This document shows, in pieces, positions 1-8,948 of a DNA stretch of 64,000 bases (the first letter of the stretch is position 1; every line of letters begins with the position of its first letter). The notes under the pieces are model-generated. The model ran no database searches, had not been told where the DNA came from, and saw nothing but the letters and a program-made list of their open reading frames with translations. The translations under genes were made by a program, and so were the position numbers. The stretch lies in the NCBI RefSeq assembly GCF_016820575.1, contig NZ_JAEMQH010000002.1:434001-498000 (forward strand). The letters are read 5' to 3'. This DNA comes from Marinobacter sediminum. GTDB taxonomy: Bacteria; Pseudomonadota; Gammaproteobacteria; Pseudomonadales; Oleiphilaceae.

Positions 1-1535
1 CAGACGGTGCCGACCTGAATCCGCTGCTGCAGGATTTCGGCCTGATCGTACACCCACCGATGCTCTACATGGGGTACGTTGGTTTTGCTGTCGCCTTCGC
101 GTTTGCCATTGCCGCACTGATCAATGGTCGTTTGGATGCTGCCTGGGCTCGCTGGACAAGGCCTTGGACGACTGTGGCCTGGTCATTTTTGTCACTCGGA
201 ATTGCGCTGGGTAGTTGGTGGGCCTACTACGAATTGGGCTGGGGTGGCTGGTGGTTTTGGGATCCGGTCGAGAATGCTTCGCTGCTACCCTGGTTGTCCG
301 GTACCGCACTGATGCATTCCCTGGCGGTGACTGAAAAACGCGGTGTCTTCAAGAGCTGGACCGTTCTGCTGGCCATTGTCACTTTCGCACTTAGCCTGCT
401 GGGAACGTTCTTGGTGCGTTCCGGTGTGCTGACCTCGGTCCATGCCTTCGCGTCTGATCCGGAGCGCGGAGTTTTTCTGCTGGCGTTGTTGGCGGTCACG
501 GTGATCGCCAGCCTGACGCTCTATGCGTTCCGTGCCCCGGTCGTGCACGTTCGTGCCAGGTACGGATCCTTGTCCCGGGAAATCTTCCTGCTGCTGAACA
601 ATGTGATGTTGGTTTCCGCCACGCTGTTGGTGGCTATTGGCACCCTGTATCCGCTGGTGCTCGATTACCTGGAGATGGGCAAGCTGTCTATTGGTGAGCC
701 GTTCTTCAACATCACCTTCAGCCCGCTGGCGGTCGCAACCGGCTTGTTGATGGGCGCGGGTATCTTCTCCCGCTGGAAGAAAACCGATGGTGGCTGGCTT
801 GCTCGCAAATTGCTGTGGCCGTTGGCCATTAGCCTGGTGGCCACTGCTGCGGTACTGATTGGTTACGGAGGCTTTACGCCTTGGGCTTTTGCCGGGATTT
901 TCACCGCCATGTGGGTCGCCGTGGCGACCTTCTGGGACCTCTGGGAAAAGTCCGCGTCACGCAAAGGGCGCCTGCATGGCCTGAAACGCCAGTCGCGCAG
1001 CTACTACGGAATGGTGTTGGGTCATTTGGGCCTGGCCATCGTCATGGCCGGTGCCACTGTTGTGTCCAATTATGGCATCGAGCGAGATGTTCGTATGGTG
1101 CCGGGTGATGTGGCCACTGTGGGCGATTACCAGTTTGTATTCCGGGACATCGGTGAGCGCAGAGGTGCCAATTTTACGGCTCAATACGGCAACTTCGATG
1201 TGCTGCAGGACGGTGAGATAATTGCTAGCCTGCGCCCGGAGAAGCGCCAGTATTCTGTGGGCATGAGCGTGATGACCGAGGCCGACATTGACGCCGGTCT
1301 GTTCCGTGACATCTTCGTTGCTGTCGGCGAGCGGATTTCGGACGATGCCTGGGCCATTCGACTGCAATACAAGCCCCTGGTGCGCTGGCTGTGGTTGGGC
1401 TCCATATTTATGGCTGTCGGTGGTTTCCTCGCCATCGCAGATCGTCGTTACCGGGTTCGTGAGCGTTCGACCCAGAAGGCCACCACCGGAACCAGTGTCG
1501 GCACCGCAGCGAATTCCGCAGGAGTAGTATCATGA
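1..1535 (+). CDS. ccmF: Cytochrome c heme lyase subunit CcmF, 5'-truncated by window edge
   Basis: The reading frame is open from base 3, so the gene enters from outside and the first ATG at 60 is internal. CcmF is the large inner-membrane subunit that ligates heme to apocytochrome c in system I maturation. About 511 C-terminal residues are visible. They contain many hydrophobic helices and the tryptophan-rich WWD signature WGGWWFWDPVEN near visible residue 80, the periplasmic heme-handling segment of the family. A conserved LLGTFLVRSGVLTSVHAF stretch follows. A soluble periplasmic domain sits before the last helix. The stop overlaps the ccmG start (ATGA), so the two are translationally coupled. 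Full-length family members are about 650 residues, so roughly the first fifth is missing. Confidence 0.96.
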   Translation, partial: DGADLNPLLQDFGLIVHPPMLYMGYVGFAVAFAFAIAALINGRLDAAWARWTRPWTTVAWSFLSLGIALGSWWAYYELGWGGWWFWDPVENASLLPWLSGTALMHSLAVTEKRGVFKSWTVLLAIVTFALSLLGTFLVRSGVLTSVHAFASDPERGVFLLALLAVTVIASLTLYAFRAPVVHVRARYGSLSREIFLLLNNVMLVSATLLVAIGTLYPLVLDYLEMGKLSIGEPFFNITFSPLAVATGLLMGAGIFSRWKKTDGGWLARKLLWPLAISLVATAAVLIGYGGFTPWAFAGIFTAMWVAVATFWDLWEKSASRKGRLHGLKRQSRSYYGMVLGHLGLAIVMAGATVVSNYGIERDVRMVPGDVATVGDYQFVFRDIGERRGANFTAQYGNFDVLQDGEIIASLRPEKRQYSVGMSVMTEADIDAGLFRDIFVAVGERISDDAWAIRLQYKPLVRWLWLGSIFMAVGGFLAIADRRYRVRERSTQKATTGTSVGTAANSAGVVS

Positions 1536-2068
1536 AGCGTTTTTTTCTGTTCCTGCCGTTGCTGATCGCCGTGGTGTTGGGTGTAGTGCTTTTCGCGGGT
1601 ATTGGCAAGGATCCCACCAAACTGGAATCGGCGCTGATCGGCAAGCCTGTGCCGGCATTTAGTCTGAAGGATCTGAACACTCCAGAGACTCAGCTCAACG
1701 AAACCCTGTTCAAGGGCAAGGTGCAGCTGCTGAACGTTTGGGGCACCTGGTGTCCTGCCTGTCGCGACGAACACGACGACCTGATGTGGCTGGCCGAGGA
1801 CGAGGGCGTGTCCATTGTTGGTCTGAACTATAAGGACAACCGGGACGATGCCCTGGTCTGGCTGGACCGTCTCGGCAATCCCTACAGCACATCAATTTAC
1901 GATCCCCGGGGTACCCTGGGGTTCGATCTGGGCGTCTATGGCGCGCCGGAGACCTTCGTCATTGATGAGCAGGGTGTGGTGCGCTACCGCCATGTTGGTG
2001 TGGTCAACGAGAAGGTCTGGCGGGAGACCCTGCTGCCGGTAATCAACGATATCCGGGAGAATGGCTGA
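1532..2068 (+). CDS. ccmG: Thiol:disulfide interchange protein CcmG (DsbE)
   Basis: This is a membrane-anchored periplasmic thioredoxin that keeps the heme-binding cysteines of apocytochromes c reduced. The 178-residue product has an N-terminal signal-anchor (residues 4-25) and a thioredoxin fold. Its active site is WGTWCPAC near residues 70-77, and the cis-proline region reads VYGAPETF, both typical of DsbE/CcmG. It starts inside the ccmF stop (ATGA), and its own TGA overlaps the ccmH start (TGATG), giving tight coupling in the ccm operon. Length and motif order are normal for the family. Confidence 0.96.
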   Translation: MKRFFLFLPLLIAVVLGVVLFAGIGKDPTKLESALIGKPVPAFSLKDLNTPETQLNETLFKGKVQLLNVWGTWCPACRDEHDDLMWLAEDEGVSIVGLNYKDNRDDALVWLDRLGNPYSTSIYDPRGTLGFDLGVYGAPETFVIDEQGVVRYRHVGVVNEKVWRETLLPVINDIRENG

Positions 2069-2547
2069 TGGCCCGCTTTGCCCTCGTTGCCTTACTGCTG
2101 TTGCTGGCCCCCATGGCCAGCGCGCAGGTGACCGATGTCTACAACTTTGAGACCACACAGCAAGAGCAGCGCTTCCAGGACCTGATTGAGGAATTGCGTT
2201 GTCCAAAGTGTCAGAACCAGAACATTGCCGACTCCAACTCGCCCATCTCCAAGGACATGCGCGCCGAGGTTTATCGCCGCATGCGCGCGGGCGAGAGCAA
2301 TGATCAAATCGTCGGTGCCTTGGTAGATCGCTTTGGCGAATTCATTCTGTACCGGCCCCAGGTCGAAAAACGCACCATTCTGCTGTGGGCAACGCCGGCT
2401 ATTGCCGTACTGGGCGGTCTGCTGGTGGTGATCGGTGTCATCGTGCGCTCCCGGCGCCAGACTAACGAGACACCGGAACTGACGGCCGAAGAGAAAGCCC
2501 GCGTGGCCAAGATTCTTGCAGAGGACGATCAGGACAAACGGGCCTGA
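2068..2547 (+). CDS. ccmH: Cytochrome c maturation protein CcmH
   Basis: This 159-residue protein has a signal peptide (residues 1-20), a periplasmic three-helix domain carrying the redox motif LRCPKCQNQNIADSN (near residues 43-57), and one C-terminal transmembrane helix (about 105-125) followed by a charged tail. CcmH works with CcmG and CcmF in apocytochrome reduction and heme ligation. Here CcmH is the short form, and the TPR part encoded by the E. coli fusion is the separate ccmI gene downstream. The start codon overlaps the ccmG stop by one base. Confidence 0.95.
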   Translation: MARFALVALLLLLAPMASAQVTDVYNFETTQQEQRFQDLIEELRCPKCQNQNIADSNSPISKDMRAEVYRRMRAGESNDQIVGALVDRFGEFILYRPQVEKRTILLWATPAIAVLGGLLVVIGVIVRSRRQTNETPELTAEEKARVAKILAEDDQDKRA

Positions 2548-2595
2548 TACTTGCCTCTCTGCTGCACTCATGATTGAACCTGTGACGATATCTCC

Positions 2596-3858
2596 ATGAC
2601 TGAAACCTTCTGGATTGCCGCAACGGTACTCATCATCCTGGCCCTTGCGTTTGTGTTGTATCCGGTGCTTTTTCACAGCTCAGCGGCGAGAGAGCGAGCT
2701 GACTTTAGAAACCAGAACCTGATGGCTTATCGCAGCCGGATGAAGGAGCTGGACGCCGAATACGAGGCGGGAGTGCTGGACGACGACAACTACCGGCAGC
2801 TGAAAGAAGAACTCGCGGGCTCCATGCTCGACGATGTCCCGGATGAGACGGTAATGGGGCCCGCCCTGAGTGGCCGCAAAAGTGCCATTGCCGTGGGTTT
2901 GATAGCTATTCTGCTGGTGCCTGCTGCGACCTATTACCTTTACCAGGAGTGGGGCGCCATGGATGACGTGGAACAGCTCATCACCATGCAGGCCATGGGG
3001 CAGACTGATAGCGCCCGCCAGAACCAGATGGCCGAATTGGCCGAACAGCTGAGGGAAAAGCTCGAGGCCAGCCCCGACAATCCCGATGGATGGGCCATGC
3101 TGGGACAGAGTTACATGCGTCTGGAGCAGTATCCGGCGGCGGCCTCGGCCTTTCGTCGTCTTTCGGAATACGCGCCCAATGAAAACGCCCGCGCCGTTGC
3201 GCTTGGTCTGGCTGCGCAGGCCCAGTTCTTCGACAGCCGGGGGGCTCTGACCGCTGAGGTGAGGGCGGCCATTGAGGCGGCCCGCGAACTGAATCCCGAC
3301 GAGGTGAACGCTCTGGGCCTGCTGGGGATTCACGCCTTCAGCCAGGAAAACTACCGGGAAGCGATCAAGTACTGGGAGCGCATTGTCGCGGTGGCGCCAG
3401 ATCATCCTCAGTTGGCTTCGATTCAGGGTGGTATTCAGGAAGCCTACGGCCGTCTGGGTGAAACGCCACCCAGTTTCGAGACGGCCGAGGCCGAGGGCCC
3501 AAGTGTGACCGTACGGGTGAGTTTGTCTGAGGCGTTTCGGGATCAGGTTCCGGCGGACACCGTGTTGTTCGTGTTCGCCCGTGGTCAAGGTGGCGCCGGT
3601 GGCCCGCCCCTGGCGATCACCCGTCTGACTGCCGGTGCGCTGCCGGCCGAAGTGCGGTTAGATGATAGCAAGTCGATGTCGCCGGAGGCGAAAATCTCCA
3701 GCGCCGAAGCGGTCATGGTGACGGCCCGGCTGAGCCGCTCAGGCAACGCCATCGCCCAGCCCGGAGACTGGCAGGGTAGCCTGGAAGTGCCGGCCGTGGT
3801 CACTGAAGAGGAGGGCGAGCCGGTCGAGTTAGTGATCGACCAGCAGCTCACTCAGTAA
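2596..3858 (+). CDS. ccmI: Cytochrome c maturation TPR protein CcmI (CycH)
   Basis: A 420-residue apocytochrome c chaperone, anchored by two transmembrane helices (about residues 5-25 and 95-115) around a short cytoplasmic segment. Helical TPR-like repeats lie in the middle (for example PDGWAMLGQSYMRLEQYPAA near residue 170 and the ALGLLGIHAF repeat near 240). A C-terminal beta-rich domain (about 290-415) corresponds to the periplasmic CcmI C-terminal domain. It is the last ccm gene, 48 bases after ccmH, and converges on batD. The 66-base space to batD has a weak hairpin but no convincing T-run. Confidence 0.93.
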   Translation: MTETFWIAATVLIILALAFVLYPVLFHSSAARERADFRNQNLMAYRSRMKELDAEYEAGVLDDDNYRQLKEELAGSMLDDVPDETVMGPALSGRKSAIAVGLIAILLVPAATYYLYQEWGAMDDVEQLITMQAMGQTDSARQNQMAELAEQLREKLEASPDNPDGWAMLGQSYMRLEQYPAAASAFRRLSEYAPNENARAVALGLAAQAQFFDSRGALTAEVRAAIEAARELNPDEVNALGLLGIHAFSQENYREAIKYWERIVAVAPDHPQLASIQGGIQEAYGRLGETPPSFETAEAEGPSVTVRVSLSEAFRDQVPADTVLFVFARGQGGAGGPPLAITRLTAGALPAEVRLDDSKSMSPEAKISSAEAVMVTARLSRSGNAIAQPGDWQGSLEVPAVVTEEEGEPVELVIDQQLTQ

Positions 3859-3924
3859 CGGCGAGTCTCTCTCTAGAGCCTCTCTAAAAGGAGCCCCGGA
3901 TAGCCGGAACCGGCTCCGCCACAC

Positions 3925-5652
3925 CTACGCCGACAGGTTGTCGGGATACAGTGGCGGCAGTTCGGAACCCTGGGGCTCTTCCAACCTACCCTGCTCACGC
4001 ACCTGTTCCAACGCCTTCGCCAGAGCGCGGCCGTCCCAATTCTCTGCAGTATCACCGGCCGGTGCGAACAGCCGAGCCTGCAGGCGCCGCAGTTCGGCGC
4101 TCAGGGTGGCATTGTTCAATCCGGCCATCGCCTCCGACGCCGTTTTGAAGTTTTTCCCTGCAAAGCGTTGATTCGCCCACTGCACCAGCAGCGCCGGAGT
4201 GGAGGCCGACCCCTTGCGGGCGGCTTGGATCAGTTGCTCAAACAGCTTGTTTTCCCGATGGTCCGGTTCAGCCGGCTCTGACTCGACCCAATTACCCGCG
4301 TTTCGGGCTCGCCACCACAACACCAGAGTGGCAAGCCAGAGTGCAGCCAGAACGAGGCTCAGCCATTGCCAGCCGGATGCGTCACCGTCCGAAGTCTTGG
4401 GCTCAGACGTTCTCGAGGCAGCTGTTTCATTATCGTTGCTGGAGGGCGTGGCTTGTGATGTCACCCGCGCTGAGGCATCACCGACCTGTAATGTCTTGGC
4501 GGGAATGAAGGCCACCTGCTCGCTGTCGGTGGTGGTGTCCCACCAGGTTATCCGCATTTCGGGCAGGGTCAGTGTGCCGGATTGCACCGGCACCAGGGCA
4601 CGGGTCTGGCTCAGGCTTGAGGTAAGCCCGGCCGGTGTTATGTCGGTTTTCCGTTCCGGTGCTTCGGGGTAACTGCGCAGGCCCTCCGGAGTAAGTTCCG
4701 GCAGCGGAGGCAAAGCTTCGGCCGGCAGGCCCTCCGCCCGCAGGGTAATGTTGCGGGTCAGGTTCTCGCCGGTTTCCACCCGCAGGGAGTCAGGCAGCCC
4801 GGATTCTTCCAGGGTCAGGCCGCTGGCGGGCAGCCAGGTATCACCGGTGTAGCTGGCAGGAACATCCTTCACCGGAACCGGGTAGAGTTGCTCGCTGTCG
4901 CGCAGGAAAATCAGTTTGCCGCTGGCGTCGCGGGCCTGTCCTTCAAATTCGATCGGAGGCAGGGTCAGTTCGCCCGGTTGTTGCGGAAACAGCGCATAAC
5001 GGCGTTCCACCACCCGGTAACGGACACCATCGCGGTAGCGGGAGTATTCCCGCTGTTTGCCCAGGGGCTCAATGATGGCATCCGGGTGTTCCGGTTCCGA
5101 CAATTCGCCGCGCACCAGGTTGCCGCTGAAGAACAGGCGGATGGTCATGGTCAGTTGTTCCTGCACATAGACCTCCGCCTTATCGGCCGATAACTCGATG
5201 AAACTGTCCCGGCTGGCGGCCACTTTCTGGTCCGGTGGGCTTCCGCTCACGACCTGGATGTTGACCGGTTTCGAGGTCGAGTCCTTGAAGCTGAGTGACG
5301 GAATGGTCAGCTTGCCGCTGCGCTGGGGCGCCAGCTGATAGGTCCAAGTAATCTCACCCACCATGTCATTGTTCACGGTGCGAATGCTGTAGCGCTGGTT
5401 TTTACCCAGTACTTCGAACGCCGGTTCCACCTTTTCGATGTCGGGCGAGGGCAGGTTGGACAGGTCGAGATCGAAGAGATTGCTTAGGTTGATGTCCAGT
5501 TTCAGTGACCCAGTCACGGTCAGGGTCAGCACCTCGCCTTCGTAAAGCCGAGTGCGGTCTGGTTCGACCTTGAGTTCCCCGGCGTGGAGAGAGGTCGCCA
5601 TCGCCATCAGAACCAATACGCGAATGGCAGAGATCACTAGCCGGTTTACCAT
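3925..5652 (-). CDS. batD: BatD-family protein, periplasmic and membrane-anchored
   Basis: A 575-residue protein with a signal peptide (about 1-24), tandem beta-sandwich domains of the BatD/oxygen-tolerance family (ELKVEPDRTRLYEGEVLTL near the start), a single transmembrane helix around residues 430-450 and a helical cytoplasmic tail. It is the last gene of the MoxR/Bat operon and overlaps the batB stop by 7 bases. Bat proteins are linked to stress or oxygen tolerance in Bacteroides. Their biochemical role is not settled, so function here comes only from the operon and domain family. Confidence 0.87.
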   Translation of the reverse strand: MVNRLVISAIRVLVLMAMATSLHAGELKVEPDRTRLYEGEVLTLTVTGSLKLDINLSNLFDLDLSNLPSPDIEKVEPAFEVLGKNQRYSIRTVNNDMVGEITWTYQLAPQRSGKLTIPSLSFKDSTSKPVNIQVVSGSPPDQKVAASRDSFIELSADKAEVYVQEQLTMTIRLFFSGNLVRGELSEPEHPDAIIEPLGKQREYSRYRDGVRYRVVERRYALFPQQPGELTLPPIEFEGQARDASGKLIFLRDSEQLYPVPVKDVPASYTGDTWLPASGLTLEESGLPDSLRVETGENLTRNITLRAEGLPAEALPPLPELTPEGLRSYPEAPERKTDITPAGLTSSLSQTRALVPVQSGTLTLPEMRITWWDTTTDSEQVAFIPAKTLQVGDASARVTSQATPSSNDNETAASRTSEPKTSDGDASGWQWLSLVLAALWLATLVLWWRARNAGNWVESEPAEPDHRENKLFEQLIQAARKGSASTPALLVQWANQRFAGKNFKTASEAMAGLNNATLSAELRRLQARLFAPAGDTAENWDGRALAKALEQVREQGRLEEPQGSELPPLYPDNLSA

Positions 5653-7466
5653 GGTGTATCGCCCTCATCGGATGGTGTCTGGCGTTCCTGATACTGTTGC
5701 AGGAATTTGCGCTTCAGCAGGCCGCCGGGATTATCCGGAACCCGTCGCAGCCATTGTTCCTGGCCTTGGGACAGGGGCTGCTCGGAAATCTGGGCCGGTG
5801 CTTCAATCTGTCCGCTGCCGTCCGTGCCATCCTGGGATTCCGCCTGCTGTGGGTCTTGGTCCCCGGTGCTGCCCTGAGACTCGCTGGCATTGCTGTCGGT
5901 CTCGTTGGTGCCGTTGTTAGACGATTGCTCCGGCGGCTGGCCCGGGTCCTGGCTGTTCCCGGATTGGCCAGATTCCTGGGACTGCTCCTGGCCTTGATCG
6001 CCCGGTGATTGATCGGACGAGCCATTCTGCGAATCACCATTCTCTTGCTGTTGGGATGGCTGTGTCTGGTCTTGGCCCTCGCCCTGCTGTTGCTGTTGAT
6101 CGAGTAGTTGCCTGACCAGTTCCCGGTTGTCCCGTGCGTCGGCCATGCCCGGGGCTTGTTCAAGGGCCTCGTCGTAGGCAGCCAGTGCCTGCTCCAACTG
6201 GCCGGCCCGGGCCAGGGCATTGCCCCGGTTGTAGTCTGCTCGTGCGCCCTCGGCGGCGGCAAAGGCCTCGGCGGCCTGTTCATACTGCTCCGACCGGTAC
6301 AGGGCGCTTCCACGCCATTCCGGATCGTCCAGGCGGCTGGCGGCGTCGGCCGGGTTCTCACGGATCAGCTCCGGCGCCCGCTGGTCTTCCCGTTGCCAAA
6401 GTTCTCCCCACTGTTCTCCCCAGCCCATTGCCTGGGCCGGCTGTGGTGTGAGTGGCAGCACGGTGAGGGCAAGCACGGTAAAAGCGCCACGGCGCCAGCC
6501 CAGCAGCAACAGTGGCAGCACCAGCCAGAGCAGCCAGTAGCCGTCATCCTGCCAGCGGTTCACCGTCAGGCCAGAGTCGGTTTCCTGCCAATCGTCACTC
6601 TCCGTGGGTTCCAGTTGAAGGGCCTGGATATCACCCTCATCCAGGGTGAGTTGCTCGCTTGCGCCACCGTTCTGCTGGGCCAGGCTGGCCAGGGATTCGG
6701 AGTTGGCGCGGGTGATGACGATATCGCCGTTGTCGCGGATAAAACCGCGCTTGGCCAGGGGAATAGGGCCACCCTGTTCGGTGCCCACCACCAGGGTATC
6801 CAGGGACAGGCCGGTGCCTTCCAGGATTTGCGAAATGGCGGCGTGGTAGCGCGTCGGCACATCGTCGGTGATCAGCAGGATCCGGCCCTCGCCCGCCGCG
6901 CCCTGTTGCAGCAGATCGCGGGCGCGGGCAATGGCAAGATCGGCCCGGTTGCCCGGGGCCGGCATGATCACCGGTTCCAGGATATCCAGCATGCCTTCGA
7001 TGGTTTTGCCGTCGTCGGTCAGCGGCGCCACCACGTGGGCGTCGGCGGCGAACACGATCAGGCCGTTCAGGCTGCCCTCACGGGCGTCCAGAATGTCGCG
7101 GATCTTGCGTTTGGCCAGAGTCAGCCGATTTGGTTCAAGGTCGGTGGCGAGCATCGACAGCGACAGGTCCAGCACAATAACCAGGCTATCTCCGGGCTGC
7201 TTCAGCGGCGTGGGTGCCTCGCGCCAGGCGGGACCGGCAAGGGCAATGGACAGGGCAATCACCGCCAGGGACACCGGTAGCATCGGCGATCGCTGCTGTT
7301 TGCCAGAGCTGCCGTCATGGCGGATAACCGGCGCCAGCAATCGTTCAGGAATGATCCGGGCCCAGCCGCTGTCGCCAAGACGCAGGTGCCTGAGTGTGAA
7401 CACCAGCATGGGCAGGCTCAGTATCAGCAGCAGCCAGAACGGACGGAGAAAATGGAAATCAGCCAT
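5646..7466 (-). CDS. batB: BatB-type VWA protein fused to TPR and a Gln/Ser-rich tail
   Basis: A 606-residue membrane protein. Two N-terminal hydrophobic segments precede a von Willebrand A domain with an intact MIDAS start (VIVLDLSLSMLATD, DxSxS, near residue 95). A third hydrophobic stretch near 315-345 (WLLWLVLPLLLLGWRR) is followed by TPR-like repeats around 390-460 (YNRGNALARAGQLEQALAAY). The last 150 residues are low complexity, rich in Gln, Ser, Asp and Gly. This equals BatB plus BatC, which are separate genes in some species. It overlaps batA by 8 bases and batD by 7. It probably forms a membrane complex with BatA through the VWA domains (inference). Confidence 0.9.
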   Translation of the reverse strand: MADFHFLRPFWLLLILSLPMLVFTLRHLRLGDSGWARIIPERLLAPVIRHDGSSGKQQRSPMLPVSLAVIALSIALAGPAWREAPTPLKQPGDSLVIVLDLSLSMLATDLEPNRLTLAKRKIRDILDAREGSLNGLIVFAADAHVVAPLTDDGKTIEGMLDILEPVIMPAPGNRADLAIARARDLLQQGAAGEGRILLITDDVPTRYHAAISQILEGTGLSLDTLVVGTEQGGPIPLAKRGFIRDNGDIVITRANSESLASLAQQNGGASEQLTLDEGDIQALQLEPTESDDWQETDSGLTVNRWQDDGYWLLWLVLPLLLLGWRRGAFTVLALTVLPLTPQPAQAMGWGEQWGELWQREDQRAPELIRENPADAASRLDDPEWRGSALYRSEQYEQAAEAFAAAEGARADYNRGNALARAGQLEQALAAYDEALEQAPGMADARDNRELVRQLLDQQQQQGEGQDQTQPSQQQENGDSQNGSSDQSPGDQGQEQSQESGQSGNSQDPGQPPEQSSNNGTNETDSNASESQGSTGDQDPQQAESQDGTDGSGQIEAPAQISEQPLSQGQEQWLRRVPDNPGGLLKRKFLQQYQERQTPSDEGDTPW

Positions 7467-8484
7467 CGGTTTCCCTCTTTACTGCCGGCTGGCGGGATGT
7501 CACCAGCGAAGAGCCGTGGCGGAGCAGTAGCAGCACCAGCCACAACAAAGCTGCCAGGCCTGCCGGCCAGGCAAAGAGTTCAGTGACCGGTCGGTAGAAC
7601 TTGCCCTCCAGTTCAATCGGTTCGAGCTGGTTGATACTTTCGTAGATCAGTTCCAGTTCCGGCAGGCTGCGGGCCCGGAAGTAGCGGCCGCCCGTCTGCT
7701 CGGCCATGCGGGTCAAGAGCGCCTCGTCCAGATCCCGCGACGGGTTCACCCGCCGCGAGCCCAGAAAGCCGCGTTGAACCATGGATTCGGCTCCGATACC
7801 GATGGTGTAGAGGCGGACACTGGCGGCCTTGGCAATCTCCGTGGCTTTGTCCGGGGTGATTTCGCCGGCGGTGTTGGCACCGTCGGTCAACAGGATAACC
7901 ACGCGCTGGTCCTGTGGCCGGTCCCGCAGCCGCTTGATTGACAAGCCCACCGCGTCGCCGATGGCAGTGGCGCGACCCGCCATGCCCAGGACCGATTCCC
8001 GCATCAGGGTCTTTACGGTGGCCAGATCAAAGGTCAGTGGCACCTGCACGTAGGGTTGAGTGCCAAACAGGATAAGCCCGAGGCGATCACCTTTGCGTTG
8101 GCTGATGAAATCATCCAGCACTACCTTCACCGCCTGCAGCCGGTTGATGCTGCGGCCCTGAATGACCATGTCCTGTTCGTCCATACTCGGGGAGATGTCC
8201 ACCACCAGCATCAGGTCGCGACCAGACACCGGCAGTTGTACCTGCTCGCCAACATGTTGTGGCCGCGCCAGCGCTACCACCAACAGACACCAGATCACGA
8301 ACAGCAGGAGTGTCTGCCACAGTGGCGTGGCGCTGCCATGACGGCTGACGCCGGGCAGGTCGGACAACCAGTGACCAACTGGCAGCATCGGGGCGTCCAC
8401 TGTCTGTCCCGCGGGCCGCCGCCATTGCAACAGCAGCGGCACCAGTACCAACAGCAGCAGCCAGGGATAAGCCAGACTCACCAT
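7459..8484 (-). CDS. batA: BatA-type VWA domain membrane protein
   Basis: A 341-residue protein: an N-terminal helix (1-20), a second near 58-78, a VWA domain with MIDAS motif VVDISPSMDE near residue 95 and the conserved LLTDGANTAGEI segment near 205, and a C-terminal helix (about 305-325). This is the classic BatA arrangement, with the VWA domain held between membrane helices. It overlaps the DUF4381 gene upstream by 7 bases and batB downstream by 8, so all are probably translated from one message. Confidence 0.92.
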   Translation of the reverse strand: MVSLAYPWLLLLVLVPLLLQWRRPAGQTVDAPMLPVGHWLSDLPGVSRHGSATPLWQTLLLFVIWCLLVVALARPQHVGEQVQLPVSGRDLMLVVDISPSMDEQDMVIQGRSINRLQAVKVVLDDFISQRKGDRLGLILFGTQPYVQVPLTFDLATVKTLMRESVLGMAGRATAIGDAVGLSIKRLRDRPQDQRVVILLTDGANTAGEITPDKATEIAKAASVRLYTIGIGAESMVQRGFLGSRRVNPSRDLDEALLTRMAEQTGGRYFRARSLPELELIYESINQLEPIELEGKFYRPVTELFAWPAGLAALLWLVLLLLRHGSSLVTSRQPAVKRETDG

Positions 8485-8948
8485 GCCTGACCCCCCAGCC
8501 AGGAGCGGGCAAATTCGGTGGCCTGTCGGGGATCGGCGCTGGCCTTGGGCTGCCAGCTGCTGTGCACGATCGCTTCAACGATTGGCCGCGAAGCAATTCG
8601 GTTGTTCGGCGCCGTCGAAAGCAAAAACGCTACCCAGGCCTCGCCACTTAGGGATTCTGGATGTTTGTCCGGATAACGCTGGCGCGCCGCGCGTTTCAGC
8701 AGGCTGTTCAGTTGGGCAAACCACTGGGGTTCCTGGCTGGCCTGATGTTCCAGGCCGGACAGTTCGGCCTTGGCCAGGCGCAGCCAGCGGTTACGACGAC
8801 GACGGCGATGTAAAAGCCAGAACAGTCCGGCAAGCGTCAGCAACACAAGCAGGGCCAGTAACCACCAGCCCGGTGCCGGTGGCCAGAAGCCGCCGGATGC
8901 TGGCAGGTGAATGTCTTTCAGTTGGCTAAGTGGATCTTGCGGGTTCAT
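8478..8948 (-). CDS. DUF4381 membrane protein of the MoxR/Bat operon
   Basis: A 156-residue protein starting MNPQDPLSQLKDIHLP. The start at 8948 was chosen because it gives a 4-base ATGA overlap with the DUF58 stop; a longer frame to 9047 exists, but its extra residues are antisense-like. A conserved head (LPASGGFWPPAPGWW) is followed by one transmembrane helix (about residues 25-45), a basic cluster RRRRRNRW and a helical cytoplasmic domain. DUF4381 proteins regularly sit between DUF58 and BatA genes. The molecular function is unknown. Confidence 0.88.
   Translation of the reverse strand: MNPQDPLSQLKDIHLPASGGFWPPAPGWWLLALLVLLTLAGLFWLLHRRRRRNRWLRLAKAELSGLEHQASQEPQWFAQLNSLLKRAARQRYPDKHPESLSGEAWVAFLLSTAPNNRIASRPIVEAIVHSSWQPKASADPRQATEFARSWLGGQAW

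Noticed and set aside
3870..3924. Bidirectional terminator between ccmI and batD
   Set aside because: A GGAGCC/GGCTCC stem exists, but there is no T-run on either side.
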